NCBI GenBank assembly: GCA_030247855.1 | Contig: JAPDRN010000203.1 | Span: 1 to 32,020 of the forward strand | Source of the DNA: Knufia peltigerae | Lineage: Eukaryota; Ascomycota; Eurotiomycetes; Chaetothyriales; Trichomeriaceae | DNA length: 32,020 nucleotides | Reading direction: 5' to 3' | In this document: positions 1 through 8,086 of the stretch, in pieces | Layout: each line of letters begins with the position of its first letter | How positions within the stretch are numbered: the stretch's first letter is position 1 | Notes under the pieces: model-generated | What the model was told of the DNA's origin: nothing | What the model saw: only the letters and a program-made list of their open reading frames with translations | The model's database searches: none | Translations under genes and position numbers: made by a program

Positions 1-32
1 AGTACCGGGAACAGGCCAAGCTGGCCGCCTGA
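1..32 (+). CDS. 3' end of a gene cut by the left edge
   Basis: The frame starting at base 3 reads nine residues (YREQAKLAA) and stops at TGA 30-32. The Ala/Gln/Lys-rich tail looks like the C-terminus of a real protein, but too little remains to name it. The next downstream sequence is non-coding and repeat-bearing, which fits a gene end here. Confidence 0.4.
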   Translation, partial: YREQAKLAA

Positions 33-70
33 CCGCCCAACTGTCCAGCTTTTGGGGGTCACTTCACCAT

Positions 71-109
71 GGGGGCTCGATGGCGCCATCCATGGCGCCA
101 ACGGTCCTG
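71..109 (+). repeat. 39-nt repeat core, inverted copy at 25626-25664
   Basis: This stretch is identical, as its reverse complement, to 25626-25664. Its centre is a near-perfect hairpin, GGCGCCAT then CC then ATGGCGCC. The flanks also match, so the two sites are homologous rather than two chance palindromes. The distant copy lies inside a ~106-nt element with long inverted arms, which I cannot find here. The rest of 33-222 shows no gene or other signal that I recognise. Confidence 0.75.
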
Positions 110-222
110 CGATGGGAGCCTGAGCCTCTCCAGACAGTTGCCGATGCGCGGCCAGCAAGGTCAAGCGCAGAGCAAGAGCAAATGCACTGCTGCACATTGC
201 TTTCTTTGCTTCGCCGCCCCTT

Positions 223-252
223 AAAAAAAACACCCCGGCCGAGACCGGGGCG
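223..252 (-). terminator. Rho-independent terminator of the protease gene
   Basis: On the minus strand a CCCCGG/CCGGGG stem with a 6-nt loop is followed by a run of eight T. It begins about 25 nt past the protease stop codon and is the clearest one-sided terminator in the window. Confidence 0.85.
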
Positions 253-275
253 TGCCCATGGAGAGGGGCTTGGGC

Positions 276-1279
276 TCAGTACTGGGCGTTGAGGCTCACG
301 CCCGAGAAGGTGCTGTAGGCCTTCACCCGCACGTACCAGGTACCGGCAGCAGGGCTGTTGACGGTGCAGGTCTCGTTGTTGCCGCTCAGGTACGGGCGGC
401 AGGTGTAGACGGTGTCGGTCGGGGCACTGCCCTGGCGCAGATACAGGTCGGCATCACCGCTGCCGCCGCTGATCGCCACGCGCAGCTGCGAACGGCCTGC
501 CGGTACGTTGACGGTGTAGCTGAGCGATGCACCACTGGCTGCACCCAGGCCCGTTACCGGCACGTTGTTCTGCAGCTCGTTGCCACCCGGGTTCGGATTG
601 CCACCGCCATTGATCGCGGCTGCCACGGCGGCATCGGCGTCGATGATGCCGGCGCCGCAACCACCCGAGCAGGCCCCTGGCAGCGGACGCGCGGTGCTCT
701 TGATGATGCTTTCCACCTGCGCCGGGCTGAGCGGGCTCGGTGCCACCGACTGCATCAGTGCCACCACGCCTGCCACGTGCGGCGCCGCCATCGAGGTGCC
801 GTTGTAGGACGCGTAGCTGGCGCTGCCCGGGGTGGTGGTGCCGCTGTTGAGGGTGGACAGGATGCTCTGGCCCGGTGCGGAGATGTCGATGCCGGTGCCG
901 TAGTTGGAGAAGCTGGCACGCGCCCCAGCCGAGGTGGTCGCCGCCACCGCGATCACGTTCGGGCAGTTCGCCGGTACCGCGCTGGAGACGTTGGTGTTGC
1001 TGTTGCCGGCAGCGACCACCACGGTGGTACCGCGGCCGACTGCGCCGTTGATCGCGTTCTGGTAAGTGGTCGAGCAGCTGCCGCCACCGCCCAGCGACAT
1101 GTTGATGACCTCGGCCGGGTTGGCGTTGGCCGGCACACCGCTGACCGTGCCACCGGAGGCCCAGACGATGGCGTCGGCGATGTCGGAGGTATAGCCGCCG
1201 CACTTGCCGAGCACGCGCACCGGCACGACCTTGGCATTGAAGGCAGTACCGGCAACGCCGGTGCTGTTGTTGGTCACCG

Positions 1280-1310
<31 letters not shown>

Positions 1311-2018
1311 CCAGCTGGAGTTCGAGCCCGGGTAACCGGCCTGGCACTCGTTGTCGCCGTACCAGTCACCCTCGTCGTTGGGATTGCTGTCCCGGCCACC
1401 ACCATCGCGCGCCATCGCCGCGTCGCTGATGAAGTCATAGCCCGGCAGGATGTTGGCGTTGAGGTCGGCATGGTTGGTGATGCCGGTATCGATCACGGCC
1501 ACGACCACGCCGGTGCCGGTGGCCTTGTCCCAGGCCGGGCGCACGTTGATCGACGCGTTGGACGTGCCGAAGCCCCACTGCTCGCTGAAACGGGTGTCGT
1601 TGGGGGTCAGCGTCGCGCGCATGATCTGGTCGACTTCGACGTATTCGACGTTCGGGTCGGCGGCAAGCTTGCGCATCAGCAGTTCGGATTCGGCCTGGTC
1701 CAGCGCACGGTCGGTCCTGACCACGGTGGAGCCGACGGCAAGCTTGCGGACCTGCTGCAGGCCCAGCGCGCGGCCCTGGCTGCTGGCGATGCCGGCAGCG
1801 GCAGTCTTCAGCGAAGAGGCGAGCGCGGTGGTGTTGGCCACCGGCGCACTGCCGTCGCGGTACTTCACGATGAACCGCTGATGGGTCGGCGCGGACTGCA
1901 GGCCGCTGAGCTGGACATCACCGGCCAGCGCAGGCGTAGCCAGCAGCAGCGATGACAGGACGGACGCGCCAAGGACCACCCACACACGACGCACACGCGG
2001 TTGCGTTACCTGGGACAT
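276..2018 (-). CDS. Secreted subtilisin-family (S8) serine protease
   Basis: A 580-residue preproprotease. Residues 1-33 form a signal peptide with a basic start, a hydrophobic core and an ALA-type cleavage site. Residues about 47-130 resemble an I9-type inhibitory propeptide. The catalytic triad is visible: Asp177 in VIDTGI, His237 in HGTHVAG and Ser409 in NGTSMAAPH, with oxyanion Asn339. A Gly/Asn/Pro linker near 471-480 leads to a C-terminal PPC-type beta domain at about 488-570, usually removed after secretion. The architecture matches the StmPr extracellular serine proteases of S. maltophilia; which paralogue this is cannot be settled here. Export by Sec and then the type II system is inferred from the family. 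The ATG is preceded by an AGAAGGG ribosome binding site. A strong terminator follows the gene, so it is probably transcribed alone. Confidence 0.93.
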
Positions 2019-2335
2019 CGGATTTCCCTTCTAATGGTAGGAATGCCGGAATCGGCAGAAGCACCGGCCTGAACCGTGGGCTGGCTTGCAATGGCGAGGT
2101 TCGGGTCCGGCGAGCCAGCGGATCCCCCTGACCATCCGCTGTGTTGATGACGCTAGTGGCTCAAACCGGACACCACAAGATTTTCAGCGTCTTTTCAGCA
2201 AGATGAAATGTTGGATCTGAGACTTTCCGGGTCGAGGGTTTGTGAAGGTGAAGGAACTTTCGCGTCACCTGCACGGACCTGACTGCGGAATGTCCTGTCA
2301 CGCCATGTCTTTGCCGACATCGGCGTCGGTAGATT
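2019..2335 (-). promoter_or_regulatory. Upstream region of the protease gene
   Basis: No gene is seen between the protease start and the palindrome at 2336. The likely minus-strand promoter lies here, but I see no convincing -35/-10 pair. The most AT-rich part (about 2160-2250) holds two direct copies of GCTGAAAA on the minus strand (plus-strand 2181-2188 and 2192-2199). They are 11 nt apart, one helical turn, which would suit a regulator site about 165-180 nt upstream of the start codon. Confidence 0.35.
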
Positions 2336-2376
2336 GGGGTCAGATCCCTTTTCCTATGGAAAAGGGATCTGACCCC
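2336..2376. repeat. GGGGTCAGATCCC-type palindrome, copy 1
   Basis: A 41-nt palindrome whose arms start GGGGTCAGATCCCTTTT, with a short centre. Related copies occur at 4770-4808 and 8087-8127. This one lies downstream of ilvE and upstream of the protease gene. It lacks a trailing T-run, so a terminator role is possible but unproven. Confidence 0.8.
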
Positions 2377-2390
2377 GGGCTCACAACGCA

Positions 2391-2417
2391 GAAAGCCCGT
2401 CACCAGGACGGGCTTTC
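2391..2417 (-). terminator. Hairpin terminator downstream of ilvE
   Basis: A perfect 11-bp stem (GAAAGCCCGTC with its complement) closes a 5-nt loop about 48 nt after the ilvE stop. The 3' arm ends in TTTC rather than a long T-run, so it resembles a weak or bidirectional intrinsic terminator. Confidence 0.6.
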
Positions 2418-2424
2418 CAGGAAG

Positions 2425-2450
2425 GCAGCCGGGCATGGCCCGGCTCCAAC
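2425..2450 (-). repeat. SMAG-like palindromic repeat, GTTGG-headed variant
   Basis: Read on the minus strand, a GTTGG head is followed by a stem of AGCCGGGC and GCCCGGCT around CAT. The stem resembles the SMAG copies at 18092-18115, but the head is not GTAG. It sits 15 nt after the ilvE stop. Confidence 0.55.
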
Positions 2451-2465
2451 ATCCAGCGCAGGCGA

Positions 2466-3560
2466 TCAGCCCAGCTTGACCAGCCAGCCATGACGGTCCG
2501 GCAGGCGACCGTACTGGATGTCGGTCAGTTCCTTGCGCAGCGACATGGTCACTTCACCGGCCGGCGCATTGATGTCGCCCACCGAGAAGCCTTCGCCCTT
2601 GAGCTGGCCGATCGGGGTGACCACCGCAGCGGTACCGCAGGCGAACACTTCGGCGATCTCGCCGGAGGTCACGCCCTGCTTCCACTCATCGATGGTGACC
2701 TTGCGCTCTTCGACCTTCATGCCGCGGTCGCGGGCCAGCTGCAGGATGCTCTCGCGGGTGATGCCTTCAAGGATGCTGCCGGACAGTTCCGGCGTGACCA
2801 GCGTGCCGTCCTTGTAGACCAGGAACACGTTCATGCCGCCCAGTTCTTCCAGGTACTTGCCTTCGACCGGGTCCAGGAACAGCACCTGCGAGCAGCCCTG
2901 TGCCTGCGCCTTCTGCTGCGGCAACAGCGAGGCGGCGTAGTTGCCACCGCACTTGGCCGCACCGGTGCCACCCTTGGCCGCACGCGCGTATTCGGTGGAC
3001 AGCCAGATCGACACCGGGGCGACGCCCTTGGCGAAGTACGGGCCGGCCGGGCTGGCGATCACGTAGTAGCCGGCCTTGTGCGCGCCGCGCACGCCAAGGA
3101 ACGCTTCATCGCCGATCATGAACGGACGGAAATACAGGCTGGACTCGTCGGCCGACGGCACCCAGGCGCTGTCGACGGCGATCATCTGCTTCAGCGATTC
3201 GACGAAGATCTCCACCGGCAGTTCCGGCAGCGCCAGGCGCTGCGCCGAACGCTGCAGGCGACGGCCGTTGGCATCGGGGCGGAAGGTCCAGATCGAACCA
3301 TCGGCATGGCGGTAGGCCTTGATGCCCTCGAAGATCTCCTGGCCGTAGTGCAGCACGGCCGCTGCCGGGTCCAGCTGCAGCGGACCATAGGCACGCACGT
3401 TGGCGTTGTGCCAGCCGGTGTCCTTGTCCCAGCGCACTTCCACCATGTGGTCGGTGAAGTGCAGGCCGAAGCCCGGCTTCTCCAGGATCTGGGCGCGCTC
3501 TTCAGCGCTGCGCGGGTGGTCCGAACGGGTGACGGCGAAGCTGGGAATGGACTGGGACAC
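2466..3560 (-). CDS. ilvE: Branched-chain amino-acid aminotransferase
   Basis: This 364-residue PLP-dependent fold-type IV enzyme transfers amino groups between glutamate and the keto acids of leucine, isoleucine and valine, in the cytoplasm. The PLP lysine is Lys203 in the AAKCGGNYAAS motif. HYGQEIFEGIKAYR (71-84) and the late EVFACGTAAVVTPIG segment are typical of the long, eukaryote-like BCAT class rather than the ~309-residue E. coli IlvE. Translation starts at GTG (3558-3560) with AGGAA about 8 nt upstream; no ATG lies at a better place. sufT lies 59 nt upstream on the same strand and may share the transcript. A hairpin terminator follows. Confidence 0.95.
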   Translation of the reverse strand: MSQSIPSFAVTRSDHPRSAEERAQILEKPGFGLHFTDHMVEVRWDKDTGWHNANVRAYGPLQLDPAAAVLHYGQEIFEGIKAYRHADGSIWTFRPDANGRRLQRSAQRLALPELPVEIFVESLKQMIAVDSAWVPSADESSLYFRPFMIGDEAFLGVRGAHKAGYYVIASPAGPYFAKGVAPVSIWLSTEYARAAKGGTGAAKCGGNYAASLLPQQKAQAQGCSQVLFLDPVEGKYLEELGGMNVFLVYKDGTLVTPELSGSILEGITRESILQLARDRGMKVEERKVTIDEWKQGVTSGEIAEVFACGTAAVVTPIGQLKGEGFSVGDINAPAGEVTMSLRKELTDIQYGRLPDRHGWLVKLG

Positions 3561-3619
3561 CGGAGATTTCCTGTTCTGGTTGCGGGTAATGCCGGGCCCG
3601 CGTCACTGCGGGCCGTGGG

Positions 3620-4171
3620 TCAAAGCATGCCGGTTTCGAGGCGCGCAGCCTCGGACATCATGTGCTGGTTCCACGGCGGATCGAAGACCAGCTCGACGTC
3701 GGCCTCGGCCACCGTCGGGATCATTTCAAGTTTGCTGCGCACGTCGTCGACCAGGATGTCGCCCATGCCGCAGGCAGGTGCGGTCAGGGTCATCTTCACG
3801 TCGATCTCGCGCTGCCCTTCGTCCAGGTGCTTGATCTCCACCTCGTAGACCAGGCCCAGTTCGACGATGTTCACCGGAATCTCCGGATCGAAACAGGTGC
3901 GCAGCTGCTGCCACACCAGTTGTTCCACCTGCTCGTCGCTGGCATCGTCGGGCAGCTCCAGCGGCGCCGGCGCCTCCTTGCCGATGGCATCGCCATCCTT
4001 GCCGGCGATACGGAACAGATTGCCCTCGACGAACACCGAATAGCTGCCGCCCAGCGCCTGGGTGATGTACCCATAGCTGCCGGCGGGCAGGGTCACGGTG
4101 TCGCCCTGCGGGACCATCACGGCCTCACAATCGCGTTCGAAGTGGACAGGTTCGCTGCTACGGGAATACAT
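3620..4171 (-). CDS. sufT: Fe-S cluster assembly protein SufT, DUF59/MIP18 family
   Basis: A 183-residue protein with an N-terminal SufT-specific part (MVPQGDTVTLPAGSYGYITQ, from residue 19) and a DUF59/MIP18 domain from about residue 85. The domain signature is DPEIPVNIVELGLVYEV (95-111), and the conserved cysteine is Cys134 in TAPACGMGD. Family members help mature iron-sulfur proteins; the exact step is not settled. I chose the ATG at 4169-4171 because homologues start at MYSRSS. A longer frame from a TTG at 4205-4207 would add 12 unconserved residues. No strong ribosome binding site is visible. It lies upstream of ilvE, not in a suf operon. Confidence 0.88.
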   Translation of the reverse strand: MYSRSSEPVHFERDCEAVMVPQGDTVTLPAGSYGYITQALGGSYSVFVEGNLFRIAGKDGDAIGKEAPAPLELPDDASDEQVEQLVWQQLRTCFDPEIPVNIVELGLVYEVEIKHLDEGQREIDVKMTLTAPACGMGDILVDDVRSKLEMIPTVAEADVELVFDPPWNQHMMSEAARLETGML

Positions 4172-4292
4172 GGGGACCGATATGGGGCTGCGGCATAAGC
4201 CACGCAAGCGGCCATTCTAGCGTAGGCGCCCCGCCCTCGCCGGTGCACTGCGGCAAACCACAGTATCCTGTGGGCGACCTTCAGGAGCTTCG

Positions 4293-4712
4293 ATGTCCTC
4301 CAATGCCGCACGCGCCAGGACCGTTACCTGGCTCTGGCCCTTCATGTTGTTGCTGGCGCTGGCCACCGCCCCCCTCGCCTGGATGCTGATCGCCCTGTTC
4401 ACCGGCCGTCCGGTCGGCTGGATGGCCGTGCTGACCGCCCTGGAACTGGTGTTCATGCTGCGCTTGGGCACGCTCGGTCCCGGCAAGCTGCGTATCGCCC
4501 TGGTCGTGCTGGGCACGCTGCTGGTAACCGCAATCTCGAACTGGGCCATCGCCAGTGCCTGGATGGGCGGATCGATGGGCCTGAACCCTTGGGACGCCTC
4601 GCTGCGGATGGGCCCGCATCTGGCCTGGACGCTGATCACCCTGGCCAACGGTGTGGTCGAATGGCTGTGGCTGGCGGTGGGCGTGGCCGTAGGCGCCTGG
4701 CTGGCGCGTTGA
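4293..4712 (+). CDS. Small integral membrane protein of unknown function
   Basis: A 139-residue protein, mostly hydrophobic. Four membrane helices are likely, near residues 13-35, 42-58, 66-86 and 108-135, with a short basic N-terminus. No catalytic or binding motif is recognisable. An AGGAG site lies 6 nt before the ATG, so the start is well supported. It is divergent from sufT across 121 nt that must hold both promoters, and it ends 19 nt before a SMAG repeat. It is convergent with pntB. Confidence 0.75.
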   Translation: MSSNAARARTVTWLWPFMLLLALATAPLAWMLIALFTGRPVGWMAVLTALELVFMLRLGTLGPGKLRIALVVLGTLLVTAISNWAIASAWMGGSMGLNPWDASLRMGPHLAWTLITLANGVVEWLWLAVGVAVGAWLAR

Positions 4713-4731
4713 TCGCGCCGGTGATGCCCTG

Positions 4732-4754
4732 GTAGATCCACGCCACGCGTGGAT
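4732..4754 (+). repeat. SMAG repeat (GTAG-headed palindrome)
   Basis: GTAG is followed by an ATCCACGC/GCGTGGAT stem, the dominant SMAG form in S. maltophilia. It lies in the convergent gap between the small membrane protein and pntB. Confidence 0.85.
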
Positions 4755-4769
4755 GGGGTGGTTGAATCC

Positions 4770-4808
4770 GGGGTCAGAGCCCTTTCCTGCAGAAAGGGAT
4801 CCGACCCC
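4770..4808. repeat. GGGGTCAGATCCC-type palindrome, copy 2
   Basis: A 39-nt, slightly decayed copy: the left arm has CAGAGCCC and the right arm GGGATCCGACCCC. It sits exactly between two convergent gene ends (4712 plus, 4814 minus), where it could act as a shared terminator. Confidence 0.8.
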
Positions 4809-4813
4809 AACCT

Positions 4814-6274
4814 TCAATGCCCGCCGTCGAGCGCCTTCAGCTCGCTGACCAGCGACGCCGCTGCCTCGGCACCATCTCCGTACAGCATGCGGGTGTTGTC
4901 GGCGTAGAACAGCGCATTCTCGATACCGGCAAAGCCGGTGCCCTTGCCGCGCTTGATCACCACCACGTTGCGCGCGTTGACCACGTCCAGTACCGGCATG
5001 CCGTAGATCGGACTGGCCGGATCGGTGCGCGCCACCGGATTGACCACGTCGTTGGCACCGATCACCAGCACCACGTCGGTGGTGGCGAATTCGGGATTGA
5101 TGTCGTCCATGTCCGCGATCAGGTCATACGGCACACCCGCTTCGGCCAGCAGCACGTTCATGTGCCCGGGCATTCGCCCGGCCACCGGGTGGATGGCGAA
5201 CTTCACCTTCACCCCGCGCGTGATCAACCGCTGCGCCAGCTCCCATATCTTGTGCTGGGCCTGGGCCACGGCCATACCATAGCCGGGCACGATCACCACA
5301 CGTTCGGCAAAGCCCATCATCGCGGCCACGTCGGCCGCTTCGATGGGCTTCTGCGAACCGGATATCGCCTGCGCTTCACCACCGGCGCCAGCGCCGAAGT
5401 TGGAGAACAGCACGTTGCGGATCGGCCGGTTCATTGCCTTGGCCATCAACCGGGTCAGCAGGATGCCCGCTGCGCCAACCATCATGCCGGCGATGATCAA
5501 CGCCTCGTTGCCCAGCACGTAGCCTTCAAACGACACCGCCAGGCCAGTGAACGCGTTGTACAGCGAGATCACCACCGGCATGTCGGCGCCACCGATCGGC
5601 AGCGTCATCAACACGCCCAGCGCGAGTGCCAGCACGAAGAAGGCGACGATGGCCCAGGTGCTGAGCGTGCTGGCAGCGATGATGCCCAGCACCACTACGG
5701 CCAGCGCCACCAGCAGGTTCATCACCTGCTGGCCCGGCCAGGTCACACGCTTGTCGAGGCGGCCATCGAGTTTGGCCCAGGCAATCACCGAGCCGGACAG
5801 CGACACCGCACCGATCGCTGCGCCGACCACGGCCAGCACCAGTACCGTGCCCGACGGCTGGCGCGCAGCCAGGTCGGCCAGCGCCTGCGCGCTCCAGTGG
5901 GTGGTATCGCGGTTGGCCAGGAAGGCATAGCGCAGCAGTTCCACCGCACCGATGGCCGCCGCCGAGCCACCGCCCATGCCGTTGTACAGCGCGACCATCT
6001 GCGGCATGTCGGTGACCGCGACCTTGCCCGCCGACCACCAGGCCAGGCCGGCACCCAGCAGCAGTGCCACCAGGATCAGCGGCACGTTGTGCAGTTCGGG
6101 CAGGAAGAAGGTCGCCACCGTGGCCAGCAGCATGCCCAGCCCCGCCCAGCGGATACCGCTGCTGGCGGTCATCGGCGAGGCCATGCGCTGCAGGCCGAGG
6201 AGGAACAGCGTGGCGGCAACCAGGTAGCTGGTCTTGACCAGCCAATCGAGCAGTTCGACGGTACTGATGTTCAA
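4814..6274 (-). CDS. pntB: NAD(P) transhydrogenase subunit beta
   Basis: A 486-residue inner-membrane subunit of the proton-translocating transhydrogenase, which uses proton-motive force to move hydride from NADH to NADP+. Residues 1 to about 290 are a multi-helix membrane domain (domain II). The last ~180 residues form the NADP(H)-binding domain III, with GYGMAVAQAQ, DMDDINPEF and VIGANDVVNP, all typical. Length is slightly above the E. coli 462. The start is TTG (6272-6274), interlocked with the stop of pntAB as TTGA, which implies translational coupling. It ends 5 nt after a palindrome shared with the convergent gene. Confidence 0.95.
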   Translation of the reverse strand: MNISTVELLDWLVKTSYLVAATLFLLGLQRMASPMTASSGIRWAGLGMLLATVATFFLPELHNVPLILVALLLGAGLAWWSAGKVAVTDMPQMVALYNGMGGGSAAAIGAVELLRYAFLANRDTTHWSAQALADLAARQPSGTVLVLAVVGAAIGAVSLSGSVIAWAKLDGRLDKRVTWPGQQVMNLLVALAVVVLGIIAASTLSTWAIVAFFVLALALGVLMTLPIGGADMPVVISLYNAFTGLAVSFEGYVLGNEALIIAGMMVGAAGILLTRLMAKAMNRPIRNVLFSNFGAGAGGEAQAISGSQKPIEAADVAAMMGFAERVVIVPGYGMAVAQAQHKIWELAQRLITRGVKVKFAIHPVAGRMPGHMNVLLAEAGVPYDLIADMDDINPEFATTDVVLVIGANDVVNPVARTDPASPIYGMPVLDVVNARNVVVIKRGKGTGFAGIENALFYADNTRMLYGDGAEAAASLVSELKALDGGH

Positions 6275-6591
6275 GCCTGCGGCTCCTTCGGTTCATCGTT
6301 GCCGGCCTTGCGCACGCTCGGCTTGAACATTTCCAGCATGCGCGCGGTGACCACATAGCCGCCGGCTGCGTTGCCGGCGCCGAGCACTACGGCAAGGAAC
6401 CCCAGGACCTTCTCCAACGGCGTCTGCGCGTGCCCCAGCACCACCATCGCGCCGATCAGCACGATGCCATGGATGAAGTTGGAGCCCGACATCAACGGGG
6501 TATGCAGGATCACCGGGACCCGGGAAATGATCACGTGGCCGGCAATGGCGGCCAGCATGAAGATGTACAGCGCCACGAACCCGTCACTCAT
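6271..6591 (-). CDS. pntAB: NAD(P) transhydrogenase subunit alpha-2 (membrane part)
   Basis: A 106-residue protein with three membrane helices, equivalent to the C-terminal membrane portion of E. coli PntA. In this type of three-subunit enzyme it is encoded separately. SGSNFIHGIVLIGAMVV and the following AGNAAGGYVVT segment are characteristic. I chose the ATG at 6589-6591, which has GGGAG 8 nt upstream; a TTG two codons earlier would sit too close to that site. It overlaps pntB and is divergent from the sigma-factor gene. Its partner pntAA is not adjacent but starts about 2.6 kb further upstream, beyond an opposing three-gene unit. Confidence 0.92.
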   Translation of the reverse strand: MSDGFVALYIFMLAAIAGHVIISRVPVILHTPLMSGSNFIHGIVLIGAMVVLGHAQTPLEKVLGFLAVVLGAGNAAGGYVVTARMLEMFKPSVRKAGNDEPKEPQA

Positions 6592-6688
6592 CGGCAACGC
6601 TCCCGCTCTGTCTTCGTCGCCCCATCATAACCACGGGCTGAACCCCGCGCGCGTCCCGGTCAACCACGGCCGCGCTCACGCGTTGTCG

Positions 6689-7273
6689 ATGGTGACCCCT
6701 GCCGAGGAACCGTACCCTGTGCTGGTGAGCAGCCCTGCCCCCTCAACCACCGATGCCGACGCCGTTCCGGCGTCGCTGGAAGCGTTCCTGGCCAGCGTCG
6801 GGCCGCGCGCCTTCCGCTTCGCCGAGGCCGGCCTGCGCCAGCGTGATGACGCGCTGGATGCGGTGCAGGACGCGCTGCTGCGCATGCTGGACTACGCCGA
6901 CAAGCCGGCAGCCGAGTGGGCGCCGTTGTTCTGGAGCATCCTGCGCCGGCGGGTGATTGACCTGCAGCGCCGTCGCCGCTTCCGCCTGCCGTTCTGGCGC
7001 GACAACCAGGACGCCGACGGCGGCGAGATCGACTGGGCCGACCCCGGCCCGGACCCTTCTCAGGCACATGAGCAGCGCCAGCAGTACCAGCAGCTGGTGC
7101 AGGCACTGCGCGAACTGCCCGCCCGCCAGCGCGAAGCCTTCACCCTGCGCGTGCTGCAGGATCTGGACGGCGCTACCACCGCCCGCGCCATGGGCTGCAG
7201 CGAAGGCGCAGTAAAGACCCATCTGGCGCGCGCTCGACAGGCGCTGCAGAATCAACTGGAGATGCACCCGTGA
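6689..7273 (+). CDS. ECF-type RNA polymerase sigma factor
   Basis: A protein of about 194 residues with a sigma-70 region 2 (DDALDAVQDALLRMLDY and WSILRRRVIDLQRRRR) and a region 4 helix-turn-helix (LPARQREAFTLRVLQDLDG, then EGAVKTHLARARQAL). No region 1.1 or 3 is present, as in extracytoplasmic-function sigma factors. The start is uncertain: ATG 6689 has no ribosome binding site, while GTG 6719, with GAGGA about 11 nt upstream, would remove 10 residues. The downstream membrane-protein gene overlaps its stop, so it is probably a regulator partner. The promoter region of 97 nt is shared with the divergent pntAB; I see no convincing ECF-style promoter in it. The genes it controls are unknown. 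Confidence 0.9.
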   Translation: MVTPAEEPYPVLVSSPAPSTTDADAVPASLEAFLASVGPRAFRFAEAGLRQRDDALDAVQDALLRMLDYADKPAAEWAPLFWSILRRRVIDLQRRRRFRLPFWRDNQDADGGEIDWADPGPDPSQAHEQRQQYQQLVQALRELPARQREAFTLRVLQDLDGATTARAMGCSEGAVKTHLARARQALQNQLEMHP

Positions 7274-7596
7274 ACCGCCCTCTGCCATCCGATGACGCCC
7301 TGCGCAGCCTGCACGCGCAGTCGTTGCAGGCGCTGTCGCCGGCCACGCTGGCACGCCTGCGTAGTGCCCGTCACAGCGCTGTCAGGGCGCACGCCGGTCG
7401 CTGGCGCTGGTGGCTGGCCAGCGTCTGTTCGCTGGTGATCGCGCTGGGCATCGGCGTCCAGTTCGTCGGCCCGGACGAACATCAAGGCGCTGCCACCGCG
7501 CCGATCGTGGCGGCGGAAGAAGACAATGGCGTGCTGTACGACGAGAATCCCGATCTGTACCTGTGGCTGGGCGACAACGACCTGGCGATGGAGTGA
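7270..7596 (+). CDS. Small single-helix membrane protein, candidate anti-sigma factor
   Basis: A 108-residue protein with an N-terminal cytoplasmic part (about 1-45, rich in Arg/Ala/Leu), one membrane helix near 46-66 (WWLASVCSLVIALGIGVQFV) and an acidic periplasmic tail with DENPDLYLWLGDNDLAME. It starts at a GTG overlapping the sigma-factor stop (GTGA), so translation is coupled. Cytoplasmic head, one helix and position just after an ECF sigma gene are what an anti-sigma factor shows, but there is no ZAS-type His/Cys motif. The layout resembles DUF3619-type proteins, though I cannot confirm the family. Confidence 0.72.
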   Translation: MNRPLPSDDALRSLHAQSLQALSPATLARLRSARHSAVRAHAGRWRWWLASVCSLVIALGIGVQFVGPDEHQGAATAPIVAAEEDNGVLYDENPDLYLWLGDNDLAME

Positions 7597-7599
7597 ACC

Positions 7600-8064
7600 A
7601 TGTTGCGATACCCCTCCCTGCCCCTGCTGATCGCCCTGACCCTGCTGCCAGCTGCACCGGCACTGGCGCAGGCCACCGCACCGGCGCCTGCCACGCGGCC
7701 GGCACCTGCTGCCATGCCTCTGCCGAACTGGGAACAGCTGAGCCCGACCCAGCGCGAAGCACTGCTGGCTCCGCTGCGCGACCGCTGGAACAGCGCCGAT
7801 CCCGCGCAGCGCCAGCGCATGCTGTCGCACGGCCAGCGCTGGCAGTCGATGAGCCCGGAGGAACGCGACAAGGCCCGCCGCGGCCTGCGCCGCTTCGAAC
7901 ACATGAGCCCGGAACAACGCGAGCAGGCCCGGGCGTTGTTCGGCCAGATGCGTGACCTCAGTCCGGCCCAGCGCGATGCCATGCGCGAGCGCTGGTCACA
8001 GATGACCGCGGACGAACGCAGGGAATGGGTGCGCGACAACCCGCCGCCGGCGAAGCCGCGGTAA
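7600..8064 (+). CDS. Secreted DUF3106-type repeat protein
   Basis: A 154-residue protein with a clear signal peptide (1 to about 24, ending ALAQA) and a Pro/Ala linker. Four or five helical repeats follow, each opening with a motif like LSPTQRE, MSPEERD, MSPEQRE, LSPAQRD or MTADERRE. It is highly charged and probably all-helical in the periplasm. The LSPxQR pattern recalls DUF3106 and, more loosely, the LTPEQR motifs of Spy/CpxP-like periplasmic proteins. It begins 3 nt after the membrane-protein stop and completes a sigma factor, membrane protein, periplasmic protein operon. A sensor or target role is inference. Confidence 0.82.
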   Translation: MLRYPSLPLLIALTLLPAAPALAQATAPAPATRPAPAAMPLPNWEQLSPTQREALLAPLRDRWNSADPAQRQRMLSHGQRWQSMSPEERDKARRGLRRFEHMSPEQREQARALFGQMRDLSPAQRDAMRERWSQMTADERREWVRDNPPPAKPR

Positions 8065-8086
8065 CCCGCTATCTGCAGGCGAGACC

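Noticed and set aside
252..1955. A 567-codon open frame on the plus strand across the protease gene
   Set aside because: It is the antisense shadow of a gene with a signal peptide, full catalytic triad, ribosome binding site and terminator; the translation is His/Arg/Gly-rich without domains, as GC-rich antisense frames usually are.
4817..6358. A 513-codon plus-strand open frame over pntB
   Set aside because: Low-complexity His/Gln/Arg-rich product, antisense to a clearly conserved subunit.
6371..6688. Sigma factor starting inside pntAB
   Set aside because: The extension is antisense to pntAB and lacks sigma-factor features; region 2 begins well after 6719.
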